From positions 1,922,001 through 1,986,000 of the forward strand of contig NZ_ATXB01000001.1 in the NCBI RefSeq assembly GCF_000421465.1: 64,000 nt of DNA. Reading direction: 5' to 3'. A model generated the notes under the pieces. The model saw only the letters and a list, made by a program, of their open reading frames with translations. It had not been told where the DNA came from and made no database searches. Made by a program: the position numbers and the translations under genes. The stretch comes from Methylohalobius crimeensis 10Ki. GTDB taxonomy: Bacteria; Pseudomonadota; Gammaproteobacteria; Methylococcales; Methylothermaceae. Positions 30,465 to 40,382 of this stretch are shown here, piece after piece. The stretch's first letter is position 1. Each line of letters starts with the position of its first letter.

Positions 30465-31362
30465 GCCCGTCACCTTGCTCGCCAACCTCGCTATTGACGG
30501 TTTCTCTTCCATCCTCCATTTATTGTCGTTCCACACCTGGAGTCAGGCCGCCTTCCGCTGGTTTGCCGAACAAAATCATGTTCTGCAATCCTTGCTGGCT
30601 GCAATTTTCACGTGGGGAGTGACCGCCCTCGGCGCTGCCCTCGTGTTTTTGGTCAAACACGTGAACCAAAAACTTCTCGACACCATGTTGGGCTTTTCGG
30701 GAGGCGTGATGTTGGCCGCCAGCTATTGGTCCTTGCTCGCGCCGGCGATCGATTTATCGGCAGATTATGGTTCTTTGTCCTGGCTCCCGGCAGCGGTTGG
30801 ATTTGGAGTCGGGGCGCTCGCGCTGAAAATAGGCGACCGGCTCCTGCCTCACTTCCGCTTGGGCATGCCCTTGCAGGCCGATGAAAGCATCGTAACCACC
30901 TGGCGGCGAACCGTGATGCTGGTAGTCGCCATCACGCTACACAATATACCCGAGGGGCTGGCGGTAGGAGTTGCCTTCGGCGCCCTGGGTTGCGACTTCC
31001 ACACGGCTACCTTGGGTTCCGCGATCGCCTTGGCCATCGGCATCGGCTTACAAAATTTTCCCGAAGGCGCAGCGGTGTCCATGCCGCTGCGCCGCATGGG
31101 CTGGTCGCGACTGCGCAGCTTCTGGTATGGCCAGCTTTCCGCGGTGGTTGAACCCATCTCCGCAGTGGTGGGGGCCGCCGCGGTAACGAAGTGCATGCCC
31201 ATCATGCCTTATGCCCTGGCCTTTGCCGCAGGAGCCATGGTTTATGTGGTGGTCGACGAGGTCATTCCCGAATCGCGGGAACGAGGCAATACGAACATCG
31301 CCACTTGGGGAGTCATACTTGGTTTTATCGTGATGATGATTTTGGATGTCGCCTTGGGCTGA
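30457..31362 (+). CDS. ZIP family divalent metal transporter (GufA-like)
   Basis: A 301-residue membrane protein with about eight membrane segments. It has the two ZIP metal-site helices HNIPEGLAVGVAFG and NFPEGAAVSMPLRRMG, and GFSGGVMLAASYWSLLAPAI earlier, as in GufA/ZupT-type ZIP proteins, which take up zinc or other divalent metals. Starts with GTG overlapping the DUF1232 gene. A good terminator follows. Confidence 0.88.
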   Translation: MSEPVTLLANLAIDGFSSILHLLSFHTWSQAAFRWFAEQNHVLQSLLAAIFTWGVTALGAALVFLVKHVNQKLLDTMLGFSGGVMLAASYWSLLAPAIDLSADYGSLSWLPAAVGFGVGALALKIGDRLLPHFRLGMPLQADESIVTTWRRTVMLVVAITLHNIPEGLAVGVAFGALGCDFHTATLGSAIALAIGIGLQNFPEGAAVSMPLRRMGWSRLRSFWYGQLSAVVEPISAVVGAAAVTKCMPIMPYALAFAAGAMVYVVVDEVIPESRERGNTNIATWGVILGFIVMMILDVALG

Positions 31363-31393
31363 ACCGAGTTTCTTTGCTCGATGCAACTTTGTC

Positions 31394-31422
31394 GGCTGGA
31401 TTTTTCAATCCAGCCTGTTTTT
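31394..31422 (+). terminator. Intrinsic terminator after the ZIP transporter
   Basis: Perfect 9-bp stem GGCTGGATT/AATCCAGCC with loop TTTC, followed by TGTTTTT. Separates the DUF1232-ZIP pair from the ba3 oxidase operon. Confidence 0.85.
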
Positions 31423-31478
31423 GCCCGGCATGCGAATATATAATCCAAGGCACCCTTGTCGATTCAGGAGGTGCGACC

Positions 31479-31634
31479 ATGTCCGATCCCCTCGAAGAAA
31501 AAGAAAAAAATCAAATCCTCAACACCCCGCCCATCGGTACTTGGATCCTGATGCTCATGATTGGCGCCGGCATGGTGCTGGCCTGGTTGTTCATTTACTT
31601 CGGGGTTTTCCTGCCTCGCGGCGCGGTGCAATGA
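31479..31634 (+). CDS. Cytochrome c oxidase subunit 2A-like small membrane protein (ba3 type)
   Basis: A 51-residue protein with one membrane segment (about residues 21-41, GTWILMLMIGAGMVLAWLFI). It has a CAGGAGG ribosome binding site and lies 9 bp upstream of oxidase subunit II. Family B (ba3) oxidases carry a short extra subunit IIa with one helix in this position of the operon; size, topology and location all fit. No catalytic residues expected. Confidence 0.75.
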   Translation: MSDPLEEKEKNQILNTPPIGTWILMLMIGAGMVLAWLFIYFGVFLPRGAVQ

Positions 31635-31643
31635 GGTGAAGCC

Positions 31644-32168
31644 ATGCATATCGACCCATTGGAGAAGAAATGGATATATATTGTTCTGGGGATGACCGCC
31701 CTCTTCCTGGGAGGGATTTTTTTTACCACTTTTGTATTCGACATTCATCCTCCCAGCAATGTGGAAACCATCGACTCGGCACGGCTGCATTTGAGCGAGG
31801 AGTTCGCCGAAGATAATCTGGGCGTCAAACGCCAGCCGGACGGTACCATCAAGGTCATCATGGTCGCCGGCCGATACGGTTTTTTCCCGCGTCGAATCAC
31901 CCTTCCCGCTGACACCCCCATCACCTTCCGCTGGGCCAGCATCGACGTCCTTCACGGCGTGCACATGCCCATGACCAACATGAGCACCATGGTGGTGCCC
32001 GGTTACGTGTCGGAAATCACCACCGAATTTCCCAAGCCCGGCGACTATCCCATGCTGTGTAACGAATATTGCGGCCTCGGCCACGATTTCATGTGGAGCA
32101 AAGTAACCGTGGAGGAAAAACAGGCTTGGATGCGACGGCACCCCAACTTCGGCGGAGGTGAGTCATGA
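31644..32168 (+). CDS. Cytochrome c oxidase subunit II, ba3 type
   Basis: A 174-residue protein with one N-terminal membrane helix (about 12-33) and a periplasmic cupredoxin domain. The CuA ligands are complete: histidine in DVLHGVHM and the CNEYCGLGHDFM motif (Cys-x3-Cys-x3-His-x2-Met). The short length is typical of family B oxidases. Overlaps subunit I by four bases. Confidence 0.93.
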   Translation: MHIDPLEKKWIYIVLGMTALFLGGIFFTTFVFDIHPPSNVETIDSARLHLSEEFAEDNLGVKRQPDGTIKVIMVAGRYGFFPRRITLPADTPITFRWASIDVLHGVHMPMTNMSTMVVPGYVSEITTEFPKPGDYPMLCNEYCGLGHDFMWSKVTVEEKQAWMRRHPNFGGGES

Positions 32169-33787
32169 CCGATACCCATACTCGACAACTGAGCATTTGG
32201 AACTTCGGGGTTGCTTTCTCCGCTTTCCTTATCGCCGCTTTCATGGGTTTTTATCAGGTGGTCGAACGCAGCGGCATATTCCCTGCCCTTGAATCGGCCA
32301 AGGTGTACTTCGCGTCGGTCAGCTCCCATGGGGTGCTCATGGCTTATGTGCTGACCACTTTTTTCATCATGGGATTCGGTTATTACACGGCGGCGACCGC
32401 TTTGCAGCGGCCGATCTGGAAACCCGTGTTAGCCTGGGCCGGATTCGGCTTGAGCCTATTCGGGACGGTTCTCGCGGCGATTCCCCTGCTCACGGGCAAG
32501 GCTTCCGTCCTCTATACCTTTTATCCTCCGATCCAGGCCAGCTCATTGTTCTATATCGGCGTCGCCCTGCTGGTGGCGGGCTCCTGGGTCTGGTGCGTCA
32601 TCATGATCGTCATGACGCACCAATGGCAGAAGGAGAACCCGGGCCGCCCCATTCCCCTGGCCATGTTCGGCACCGCGGCCAATGTTTTCCTGTGGCTGTG
32701 GACCAGCGCCGGCGTGGGAATGGAAGTGCTGTTTCAGTTGATTCCCTGGTCCTTGGGGTGGCGCGATACCGTCGATCCGGGCCTGGCCCGCACTTTGTTC
32801 GTCTGGACCCTGCATCCGATCGTTTATTTTTGGCTGATCCCCGCCTACATCGCCATGTATTGCTTCGTCCCCCGGGCCGCCGGCGGATATCTGTTCAGCG
32901 ACGAAATGGCAAGATTCGCCTTTTTAGGGCTTTTGGTCTTCAGCTTGCCCATCGGCTTCCATCATCTCTACATGGATCCGGAACAAGCGGCGGGCTGGAA
33001 ATTGCTCCACGGTATCCTTACCTTCATGGTCGCCGTCCCCACCTTGATCACCGGCTTCACCGTCTTCGCTTCCCTGGAAATTGCCAGTCGCCTGAACGGC
33101 GGCCGGGGGCTACTGGGCTGGATAGGTCGCCTAGCCTGGGGCAACCCCATGGTGTTGGCGGCGGTTCTGGCCCTTTTGATGTTGATTTTGGGCGGCTTCG
33201 GCGGCATCGTCAATGCCAGTTACGCGCTCAACGCCATGGTTCACAATACCGCCTGGGTACCGGGTCATTTCCATCTCATTTTCGCCGGCACCACGGTCAT
33301 CATGTATTTCGCCATCGCCTACCATCTATGGCCTAGGCTGACCGGAAAAGCGCTTTGCAACAACAACCTGGCTTTGATCCAGCTCTGGACCTGGTTTGTG
33401 GGCATGACCTTGCTCAGCACGCCCTGGCATGTCCTGGGCCTCTTGGGGCAGCCGCGGCGCATCTCCAGCGTGACTTACCACAGCCTGCTCACCTTGGCCT
33501 GGCAACCCTACGAATTGTTCATGATCATGGGGGGCGCCTTGCTGCTCGGTTCGGCCGTTTTGTTCGGTTATATCCTGCTGAAGAGCTTGCGTAACCCGAG
33601 TCCTCAAGTCGATTTGGAGCCGAACTATGCCGATCCGATTCATCCCCCGAGGGACATGCCCGCGTGGGTGGAAAACATGAAGATTTGGAACGTGATCGTC
33701 GCGGGTTTCATGTTGGTCAGCTTCGGCATCCCGATCTTGCAGTTCTTTTTCTTGAAAACCTACGATTCGGTTCCCTGGGGGTATTGA
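32165..33787 (+). CDS. Cytochrome c oxidase subunit I, ba3 (family B) type
   Basis: The haem-copper catalytic subunit, 540 residues with about 12-13 membrane segments. WTLHPIVYFWLIPAYIAMY contains the CuB histidine and cross-linked tyrosine characteristic of family B, and MVHNTAWVPGHFHLIFAGTTV contains the second histidine cluster. Reduces O2 with electrons from cytochrome c through CuA; family B enzymes have high O2 affinity. Part of the operon subunit IIa-II-I-cytochrome c. Confidence 0.95.
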   Translation: MTDTHTRQLSIWNFGVAFSAFLIAAFMGFYQVVERSGIFPALESAKVYFASVSSHGVLMAYVLTTFFIMGFGYYTAATALQRPIWKPVLAWAGFGLSLFGTVLAAIPLLTGKASVLYTFYPPIQASSLFYIGVALLVAGSWVWCVIMIVMTHQWQKENPGRPIPLAMFGTAANVFLWLWTSAGVGMEVLFQLIPWSLGWRDTVDPGLARTLFVWTLHPIVYFWLIPAYIAMYCFVPRAAGGYLFSDEMARFAFLGLLVFSLPIGFHHLYMDPEQAAGWKLLHGILTFMVAVPTLITGFTVFASLEIASRLNGGRGLLGWIGRLAWGNPMVLAAVLALLMLILGGFGGIVNASYALNAMVHNTAWVPGHFHLIFAGTTVIMYFAIAYHLWPRLTGKALCNNNLALIQLWTWFVGMTLLSTPWHVLGLLGQPRRISSVTYHSLLTLAWQPYELFMIMGGALLLGSAVLFGYILLKSLRNPSPQVDLEPNYADPIHPPRDMPAWVENMKIWNVIVAGFMLVSFGIPILQFFFLKTYDSVPWGY

Positions 33788-33788
33788 G

Positions 33789-34439
33789 ATGCGCAAGATA
33801 CTCGCAATCGCCCTATGCTTGGGCGCCGGGGCGGTATCAGCGGCTCCGGCAACGCAAGTCGCCTGGACCGCCGAAACGCTGGATCTGGTGGCAAGCGGCG
33901 ATTCCGAACGGGGGGAGCAGCTGGCGACCGCTTGCTCCAGTTGTCACGGCACGGATGGAATCAGTTTAAATCCCGCCTTTCCTTCCCTGGCCGGCCAGTT
34001 GCCGACCTATCTCTATCGTCAACTGCGCGACTATAAGGACGGCAGCCGCGAAAACCCCTTGATGCAGAACTTCGCCAGCGGATTAAGCGACCAGGACATG
34101 GCGGATCTAGCCGCCTGGTATAGCCGCCAAAAACCATCGGTAGGTCCGCAAGCCGATTCGGAGCGATTCGAAGCGATCACTGCGCTGGTTCGTCGCGGTG
34201 ACAGTAAACGGATCATTCCTCCTTGTCGCGTCTGCCACGGGGAAAATGGCCAAGGAGAGCGGATCGACACCCCACGGATCGCCGGCCTATCCCAGACTTA
34301 TCTGGAACAGACGCTTCAGGCTTACGGGGACGGCAGCCGCCACAACGACATCTACGGGCGGATGCGGCTGATCGCCAAGCAACTGACCGCCGAGGAAATC
34401 CGTCTCCTGTCCGAGTACTATGCCACCCTGCAACCCTAG
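33789..34439 (+). CDS. Diheme cytochrome c (c4-like)
   Basis: A 216-residue periplasmic protein with a signal peptide (MRKILAIALCLGAGAVSAAPA) and two CxxCH sites, CSSCHG and CRVCHG, each followed by a typical class I fold (FPSLAGQLPTYLYRQLRDY and RIAGLSQTYLEQTLQAY). Cytochrome c4 proteins donate electrons to haem-copper oxidases; its place directly after subunit I suggests it feeds this enzyme. Confidence 0.9.
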   Translation: MRKILAIALCLGAGAVSAAPATQVAWTAETLDLVASGDSERGEQLATACSSCHGTDGISLNPAFPSLAGQLPTYLYRQLRDYKDGSRENPLMQNFASGLSDQDMADLAAWYSRQKPSVGPQADSERFEAITALVRRGDSKRIIPPCRVCHGENGQGERIDTPRIAGLSQTYLEQTLQAYGDGSRHNDIYGRMRLIAKQLTAEEIRLLSEYYATLQP

Positions 34440-34459
34440 GAATGTGCTGGATTTACTCA

Positions 34460-34996
34460 ATGTCTACACACCCTCATGCGAGCAAAGGAGCTTGGATGCT
34501 CCTCGCCGGATGGCTGGTCTTGATGGGAGTTTTCCCCACCCTCGCCCAAGCAGCAACCGATGCCTCGGAGCTTCCGCGTTTGGTCCTTCCCGATCTCCAA
34601 GATCGGAACCGTCACCTTCTTGAGTGGTGCGGCAAGGTCATACTACTCAATTTTTGGGCCACTTGGTGCGGTCCCTGCCAGATCGAACTTCCCCATTTGG
34701 TAGAATATCAGCGCCGTTACGGTCGGCATGGACTTCAAGTGATCGGTGTCGGACTGGACCGGCCGGACAAACTCGAAAACGTGGTCCGCACTCTGGATAT
34801 TCCCTATCCGGTGCTCCATATCTCCTCCCGACAGGGAGGGCGTTTGCTTCGACAGTGGGGCAATTCACAAGGCGTATTGCCCTACACGGTGGTGATCGAC
34901 CGAAGCGGATCCATCGTCTTCACCCATATCGGCGTATTCGACGACGAAGCATTCGAATTCTTCGTAAAACCATTGCTTTCAACGGGATTGGAATGA
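34460..34996 (+). CDS. TlpA/ResA-like thioredoxin-fold protein
   Basis: A 178-residue exported protein: N-terminal signal (about residues 12-33), then a TlpA-like domain with LLNFWATWCGPCQIELPHL (active CxxC) and the cis-proline region GVLPYTVVIDRSG. Such proteins reduce apocytochrome cysteines or the CuA site; its position after the oxidase genes suits a maturation role. ATG at 34460 preferred; an in-frame ATG at 34442 is possible. It overlaps the next gene by four bases. Confidence 0.85.
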   Translation: MSTHPHASKGAWMLLAGWLVLMGVFPTLAQAATDASELPRLVLPDLQDRNRHLLEWCGKVILLNFWATWCGPCQIELPHLVEYQRRYGRHGLQVIGVGLDRPDKLENVVRTLDIPYPVLHISSRQGGRLLRQWGNSQGVLPYTVVIDRSGSIVFTHIGVFDDEAFEFFVKPLLSTGLE

Positions 34997-36363
34997 AAGG
35001 GAAAATTTTTGATTGCAGTGTTTTATCCATCTACCTCATTCTGGCGACGGGTTTTACCGCCTTGCTGCTCATACTCATGCCGCCTTATCAGAATGCGGAT
35101 GAATCCGCCCATTTCATGCGGGCGGACCACATCTCCCGAGGCGGCATCATCGGCCACCGGGACGGCAAAAGCAGCGGCGGCACCATCGACGCGGAACTGA
35201 TGTTACTTGGGGGCGCCGTCCAAGGCATCCCCTTCCACACCGAGAATAAAATCAACGCCGAAGCCCTGAAAAGCGCTGCCCGGATTCATTGGAACGGCGC
35301 GACTTTCGATGCCTGGTTCCAGAACACGGCCCCCTATCCGCCAACCTTATATTTTCCGTCCGTATTATCGATATGGGTGGGCAAAGCATTGGACCTCAGC
35401 GTGCTCAACACTTTGCTCCTGGCACGGGCAACCAATGCCCTGACGACCATCACACTGGCCTGCGCAGCGATGTTTTTGGCGCGAGGCAAGACGCTCGCCT
35501 TCGCCGCGGTATTCCTGTTGCCCATGTCCGCCGCCCTTGCCGGAGCGGTCAGTCAAGACGGTCCTCTGCTCGGTCTCTCGGCCCTCTACGGTGCGTTAAT
35601 CGCGAACGCCTTGCGAGGTCGGGGAGGTCTTAACGGTAAAGGGACTGTCTTCGCGGCCCTGGTCATAACCGCTGTCGTCATGGCCCGGCCCCCCTATGCG
35701 CCTGCCTTAATGCTTCTACCGCTGGCGGCTACGAATCCCCGCCACGGCTGGACGGCTGTGGCCGGTGCGCTAGCGGCGGTGGGTGGATGGTCCATGCTTG
35801 CGGCATCCGAGGCCGTGGTCGTCATGACTTTCCCGGAGGGAACGCCCAATCCGTCCGAACAATTGCAAACCATAGCGCTCCATCCGATCCAATCACTGGC
35901 GGTTTTGGCCAATACGGTGGACCAATATGGATGGCCCTGGGTGAAACAAATGATCGGTGTGCTCGGCTGGCTCGACACCCGCCTACCGCAATTCTTTTAC
36001 ATTGCCGCCTGCTCGATCGTGCTGTTGATCTGCGGCGTCACGTTCGAACAAGAGCCCCAATCTCGGCACCCGCGAAGCGTCGGCCTCGCCTTGGCGGCGA
36101 TTGCACCCGCCATGATCGTGGGCATCATGGTCATTCAATATCTATACTGGAGCCAGTTGAACGCTCCGGTGGTTGCCGGAGTCCAGGGACGTTATTTTCT
36201 GCCGGTGCTGTTGATGCTGATTCCTTTTCTCCCGGGAATTAGAATCAAGGAGAACGGCGTGGCTCATACCGTGCTGATAGGAACCTTCGCCGGCTGGGCG
36301 TTGGTGACCATCGTGGTGACGGTTTGGGCCGTCGTGAATCGATATTATCTATCGGCCCCTTAA
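34993..36363 (+). CDS. DUF2142 family membrane protein, glycosyltransferase-like
   Basis: A 456-residue protein with about ten hydrophobic segments. Near the N-terminus it has MPPYQNADESAHFMRADHI, the DExxH-like acidic loop typical of DUF2142/GT-C type membrane proteins; later GVQGRYFLPVLLML also fits. Such proteins are suspected lipid-linked sugar transferases of the cell surface. Its ATG overlaps the TlpA stop codon, but a functional link to the oxidase operon is not evident. Confidence 0.75.
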   Translation: MKGKIFDCSVLSIYLILATGFTALLLILMPPYQNADESAHFMRADHISRGGIIGHRDGKSSGGTIDAELMLLGGAVQGIPFHTENKINAEALKSAARIHWNGATFDAWFQNTAPYPPTLYFPSVLSIWVGKALDLSVLNTLLLARATNALTTITLACAAMFLARGKTLAFAAVFLLPMSAALAGAVSQDGPLLGLSALYGALIANALRGRGGLNGKGTVFAALVITAVVMARPPYAPALMLLPLAATNPRHGWTAVAGALAAVGGWSMLAASEAVVVMTFPEGTPNPSEQLQTIALHPIQSLAVLANTVDQYGWPWVKQMIGVLGWLDTRLPQFFYIAACSIVLLICGVTFEQEPQSRHPRSVGLALAAIAPAMIVGIMVIQYLYWSQLNAPVVAGVQGRYFLPVLLMLIPFLPGIRIKENGVAHTVLIGTFAGWALVTIVVTVWAVVNRYYLSAP

Positions 36364-36417
36364 CCAAACGTTGACCAGGCGCCGAAGAAAACCCTCCGGC
36401 GCCCCCTTCAGTCGAGG

Positions 36418-37509
36418 TCATTCCGATCGGGGCAACTGCCACCGCACCGAATGGCGATCCAGCAATCGGGCGGCATAGTCGGGAAACTTTTCCGCCAACA
36501 TGGCCCGGCGCACGCGGTCCTCGATCGCAGCGAAGCGCTTTTGTTCACCCGGGCGCCGGTCGACGATCATAACCAAATGAAACCCCCGCGGCGTCTCGAT
36601 CACCTCGCTGACGGTTTTGTCGGGCAAGGAGGCCAGCGCCTGTTCGATGGGAGGCATCCCGCTTCCCGCCGGCAACCAGCCCATATCGCCGGCATGCTCG
36701 CGGCCGTAAGAATCGACGCTGTATTTGGAGGCCAGTCGAAACAGACTTTCGCCGGCCAGAATTTTCCGCCGCAAGCGCTCGGCCAATTCGCGCGAATCCA
36801 CCACGATCTGACCGATCCGACGGCGCTCGGGAACGCGCCCGATTGCCGGATGGTCCCGGTAATAGTCGCGCAGCACCGAGGCATCGGGAATCCATTCCTT
36901 TTCCTTGGTTTCCCTGAGCTTCTGGACCAAAAGTTCGCGCCGATAATCGCCGACCTGTTCTTCCACATCGATCCCCGCCGATCGGGCGGCTCGAGCCCAT
37001 AAAGCGGTTTCGTCCAGATCGCCGAAGCGCTTTTCGAGGTCCGCCAAAGCATCGGATTTGAACGCCTCGTAGCGACGCGACACATACAACGCCCGCGCCG
37101 CCGCCAAAGCATTCAGATCGGTACCGAATTTTTGCCGCCACTGCTGCACCTGCTCCACGGGCACCTCGATACCGTCCCGCAGTTTTTGCAAATATCTTTG
37201 CGCCAAAAGGCCCGTTTCAAAGGTTTTCAATTCAAGCTGGATCCCGGGCGTTCGGTCCAACCCCAAACGTTCGGCCTCCAACAGCAACGCCTCGAAATGC
37301 ACCAAACGCCGGAGCAAATCACCTCGCAGCCGCGCCTGTTCCTCCTCGCCCAGAGCAGGGATGCGGGTAGCGAACGGCGAGGATTTTAGCGCCTGCTCCA
37401 GCTGCGCGTCGGTGATCTCATGACCGCCCACCGTGACCAAGACTTGAGCCTGTCCGGGCATCAGAATGCCCAGCAACAGCGCCCAAAAGCTCATATACCT
37501 GTATTTCAT
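36418..37509 (-). CDS. Parvulin-type peptidyl-prolyl cis-trans isomerase (PpiC/SurA-like)
   Basis: A 363-residue exported protein: signal peptide (MKYRYMSFWALLLGILMPGQAQ), a SurA-N-like helical region from about 30-220, and a parvulin domain at about 228-320 (RRRIGQIVVDSRELAERL, FRLASKYSVDSYGREHAGDMGWLPAG, VIETPRGFHLVMIVDRRPG). It probably assists folding of periplasmic or secreted proteins. It is the last gene after the multihaem cytochrome on the same strand, 78 bp after that gene's true stop; parvulins are often encoded beside large multihaem cytochromes. Confidence 0.87.
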   Translation of the reverse strand: MKYRYMSFWALLLGILMPGQAQVLVTVGGHEITDAQLEQALKSSPFATRIPALGEEEQARLRGDLLRRLVHFEALLLEAERLGLDRTPGIQLELKTFETGLLAQRYLQKLRDGIEVPVEQVQQWRQKFGTDLNALAAARALYVSRRYEAFKSDALADLEKRFGDLDETALWARAARSAGIDVEEQVGDYRRELLVQKLRETKEKEWIPDASVLRDYYRDHPAIGRVPERRRIGQIVVDSRELAERLRRKILAGESLFRLASKYSVDSYGREHAGDMGWLPAGSGMPPIEQALASLPDKTVSEVIETPRGFHLVMIVDRRPGEQKRFAAIEDRVRRAMLAEKFPDYAARLLDRHSVRWQLPRSE

Positions 37510-37587
37510 GGTGAATGACGCCGTTCCAGATCAAAACCCGAGATACTGACGGGTTTCCGAATGTTCTGTCCGAAAACCCGCATTCGT

Positions 37588-39955
37588 CTAACGGGGGTGC
37601 TTGCCGCCCAAATCCGGTGCACTGGCGTGCATCCAAGCCACTGCGGCATCGAAGTCTTCCCCGATTTTCTTGTCCTTCCAGGTCAAGTCCACCGCCAATT
37701 TGGGCACGCCGTTGGCGTTGGTCTCGTGACAGGAAGCGCACTTGAGCGGTCCATGGCTGCCGTCCGGGTTGTACTGCGGTGCCTGCTTGTAGGTTGGTGT
37801 CCACCCGGGGGGTTACCGGAAAGAGGCCGTGGATCGACTGATGGCAAGCTTGGCAGGTGAGCCCCGCATGGCCCTTGGAATAACGCATCAAGCTGTATTT
37901 TCCGGGCTGATTGATGGGGAACGCCACCCCGCCCTGGCCTTCCACGAACGGGGGCGCATGGCAGTCGGCGCAATGGGGTTCGCCCGGCGACAGCCAGTAA
38001 TCGCGGCCGTGACTGGCCGCTTCATAGGAAACCGCCGCCGCCCCGCTTGCTTCCTCAATCAACTGGAGGGATTCGGGATCGGCCTTGGGGTCGGCGGACA
38101 AGATGGTGACGTTCACATCCCCGTCTTCGTCCTTATGGATCAAAGGGTGCGCTCCCTGCATGGCAATGACCGCAATATCCGGCACCATCCGCTCCTTAGA
38201 CCAGGTTAACAGAATGCCCGATTTGGCGGGAGAATCACGGCCGTTTTTATCCGGCACCACCTTGGGATCGAGATAGTTTTCGATCAATGCCTGCTCGCTC
38301 ACTCCGATCGCCTTGGCGATCTCCAACAAGGATTTATCGCGAAGCGTTTCCCCTTCCTGCCGGAAAGCGTGGGTGATGCGGTCGCGCTGATAGAGTTCCC
38401 GCGACAATTGATTATGGCAATTGGTGCACCACAACCCCTTGCCGCCCTCGCCGTTGCCGATCTTGGAAACATTGGCCTGGAGCCATTGGCCGACGGCGTT
38501 CAGATGTTCCGGGGTTTCGACGCCGTCCTTATCCTTGCCGGGATTGGAATGCACGTCGCGGCTTGCGAAACACCCTCCTTTGGTGTCGCGGTTGTCGGCG
38601 TCGGCATAACGGTTTTTTCCTTCCGGGGTAATAGGGTAACTGTCCAGAGACCCATCCTGGCGATGTGCCGGATGGCAACCGGCGCAGGTGCCGGTTCGAC
38701 CTTGGGAATCGGGCATCGGCCGGTTAGTCTGGTGGGCGTAATGAAGGGCCTCGCTCAAAGGCGGCAGGGGAATATCCCCGCTTACTTTATTGCCGGTCAA
38801 GGCTTCCGCGATTCCCTTGGATTCCAGCACCCCGATCACGTTGTCCGCATGACATTTTTGGCACAACACCGGGTCGCGTCCCAAACGGTTGTTGAGGGCG
38901 CGGCTGTCGGGATCGTATTGGGCGATGAAATCGGTGCCGTGCTTGGCGTCGTGGATCTGAAGAATGGAGATCGAAGTCGCTTTGAGGCCGGCGATATAAT
39001 CGCTCGCCCCGAGCCCTTTCCAAAAGGCGAACTCGCGCTTATATAAGGGGTACTTGTCGCCGTTGGCGTTGTCGTTGGCATGACAGTTGGAGCAGTTGGG
39101 CACGTCGATGGGATTGGTGCCGATGAATTCGACCGGTTCGCCGCTATGGCTGTCGAGAATGGGCTTGCCGGTTTCGGCGTCCACCAAGCGGACCCAGGCT
39201 TCCTGATAGGGATGGATATCGCTTTCCACGATAGACAACGGGTTTTTGGTGACGGTGCTGTCGCTGAAGGGGGTCAACGGCAATCCCAGCGCCTCCCAAA
39301 TCCCCGGATTGGTCAAGACGATGGGCACGTTATCCAGCACCGGCGACTTGGTGAACACGATGGTTCCCTCCTTGCCGCTGTAATGCAAATGCCCTCCTTT
39401 CATCGGACTGGGCACCGCCGCTCCCGCCGGGCCGTTGTCCAAGGGCACCGGAATTTCGATCCCCACCCGTTGCTTTTCTTTGTCCTTGCTGGTGCGTTTG
39501 GGGTTGCTGCCCTTCAAATCCTGATACACATAGAGATGGGTCCAATAGGCATTGCCGACGTTCTCGTCGGGGCCGTACTTGCCATCTCCGTTGACGTCGT
39601 AGGGAACGGTCCAATAATCGAGCTTGGCCCCTTCCGAATAGGTGTTGTCCACATGGCCGTATTCCAACTTCATGCGTTTATCCCCGTCCACCAACACGGT
39701 GGGGTCTTCGGGGTCGGAACCTAACAGTTGGGGCAGGTCGTATGGTCCTTTGGCGGTCTTGATGACCTGACTCTGGATTGAATTGTAAGGGGGCAGAACG
39801 CAACAGTAGGAAAAATCGAAGCCGGTACAGTGCATGCCCAGCTCGTAGCTGATGGTGATGTTGTAATCGTTTTTGGGCTTAGTGGCATTCGGTGCTGTAA
39901 AACCCCACCCCGAAATTATCAACCCCAGCACCAATGAAGGGACACGAACATTCAT
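37588..39955 (-). CDS. Seven-haem multihaem cytochrome c, frameshifted near its C-terminus
   Basis: A large exported cytochrome. From the ATG at 39955 (AAGGAGG upstream) the frame encodes a signal peptide, a 250-residue haem-free N-terminal part and six CxxCH sites (CSNCH, CQKCH, CAGCH, CTNCH, CADCH, CQACH). At a run of six G on the plus strand (37807-37812) the frame is lost. Removing one base restores PGWTPTYKQAPQYNPDG, a seventh haem site CASCH (codons at 37740-37726) and a natural end GGKHPR at the TAG at 37588-37590, for 788 residues. As written, the reading frame runs on with unrelated sequence into the parvulin gene. This is a recent mutation or a homopolymer sequencing error. Role: extracytoplasmic electron transfer, partner unknown. 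Confidence 0.85.
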
Positions 39956-40013
39956 AGCAGCCTCCTTCACCCTTCCCCCGCCTTACTCAAAGACGGGGGA
40001 ACAAGGTCGGTCA

Positions 40014-40310
40014 TTACTTCAGGCTTTCATAATAGGCAGCGATATTTTCTATATCGGTTTCCGACAGGGATGCGACCATCGCCTTCATGATCGCGTGGTT
40101 GCGATCACCACTCTGGTAAGCCTTCATCGCACTGACCAGGTATTCGGCGTTCTGGCCGGCCAAATTGGGATAAGCAGGCTGGGTGGCCATGCCGTCGGCC
40201 CCATGGCAACCCGCGCAAGCGGCGACCTTTTCCTTGCCGGCATCGATGTCCGCCGCCTGGACACTCGACAGTATTCCCATCAAAGACACAGCCATGAACG
40301 TCATCTTCAT
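40014..40310 (-). CDS. Small cytochrome c, class I (c4/c5-like monohaem)
   Basis: A 98-residue exported cytochrome: signal peptide (MKMTFMAVSLMGILSSVQA), one haem site CAGCHG, YPNLAGQNAEYLVSAM and a C-terminal SLSETDIENIAAYYESLK, as in single-domain cytochrome c4/c553 proteins. The ATG at 40310 has GAGGAAAG upstream. It lies 58 bp before the multihaem cytochrome on the same strand, so it could be its electron partner. Confidence 0.9.
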   Translation of the reverse strand: MKMTFMAVSLMGILSSVQAADIDAGKEKVAACAGCHGADGMATQPAYPNLAGQNAEYLVSAMKAYQSGDRNHAIMKAMVASLSETDIENIAAYYESLK

Positions 40311-40382
40311 GGTGCTTTCCTCATATCGGTTGATTGGAAAGCCAATCATACCCAAAATCCTCCGGGTTGCCCTAATCTTTAG

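Noticed and set aside
37418-37587. C-terminal extension of the multihaem cytochrome into the parvulin gene
   Set aside because: It results from the frameshift at 37807-37812; the restored frame ends at 37588 with a haem site.
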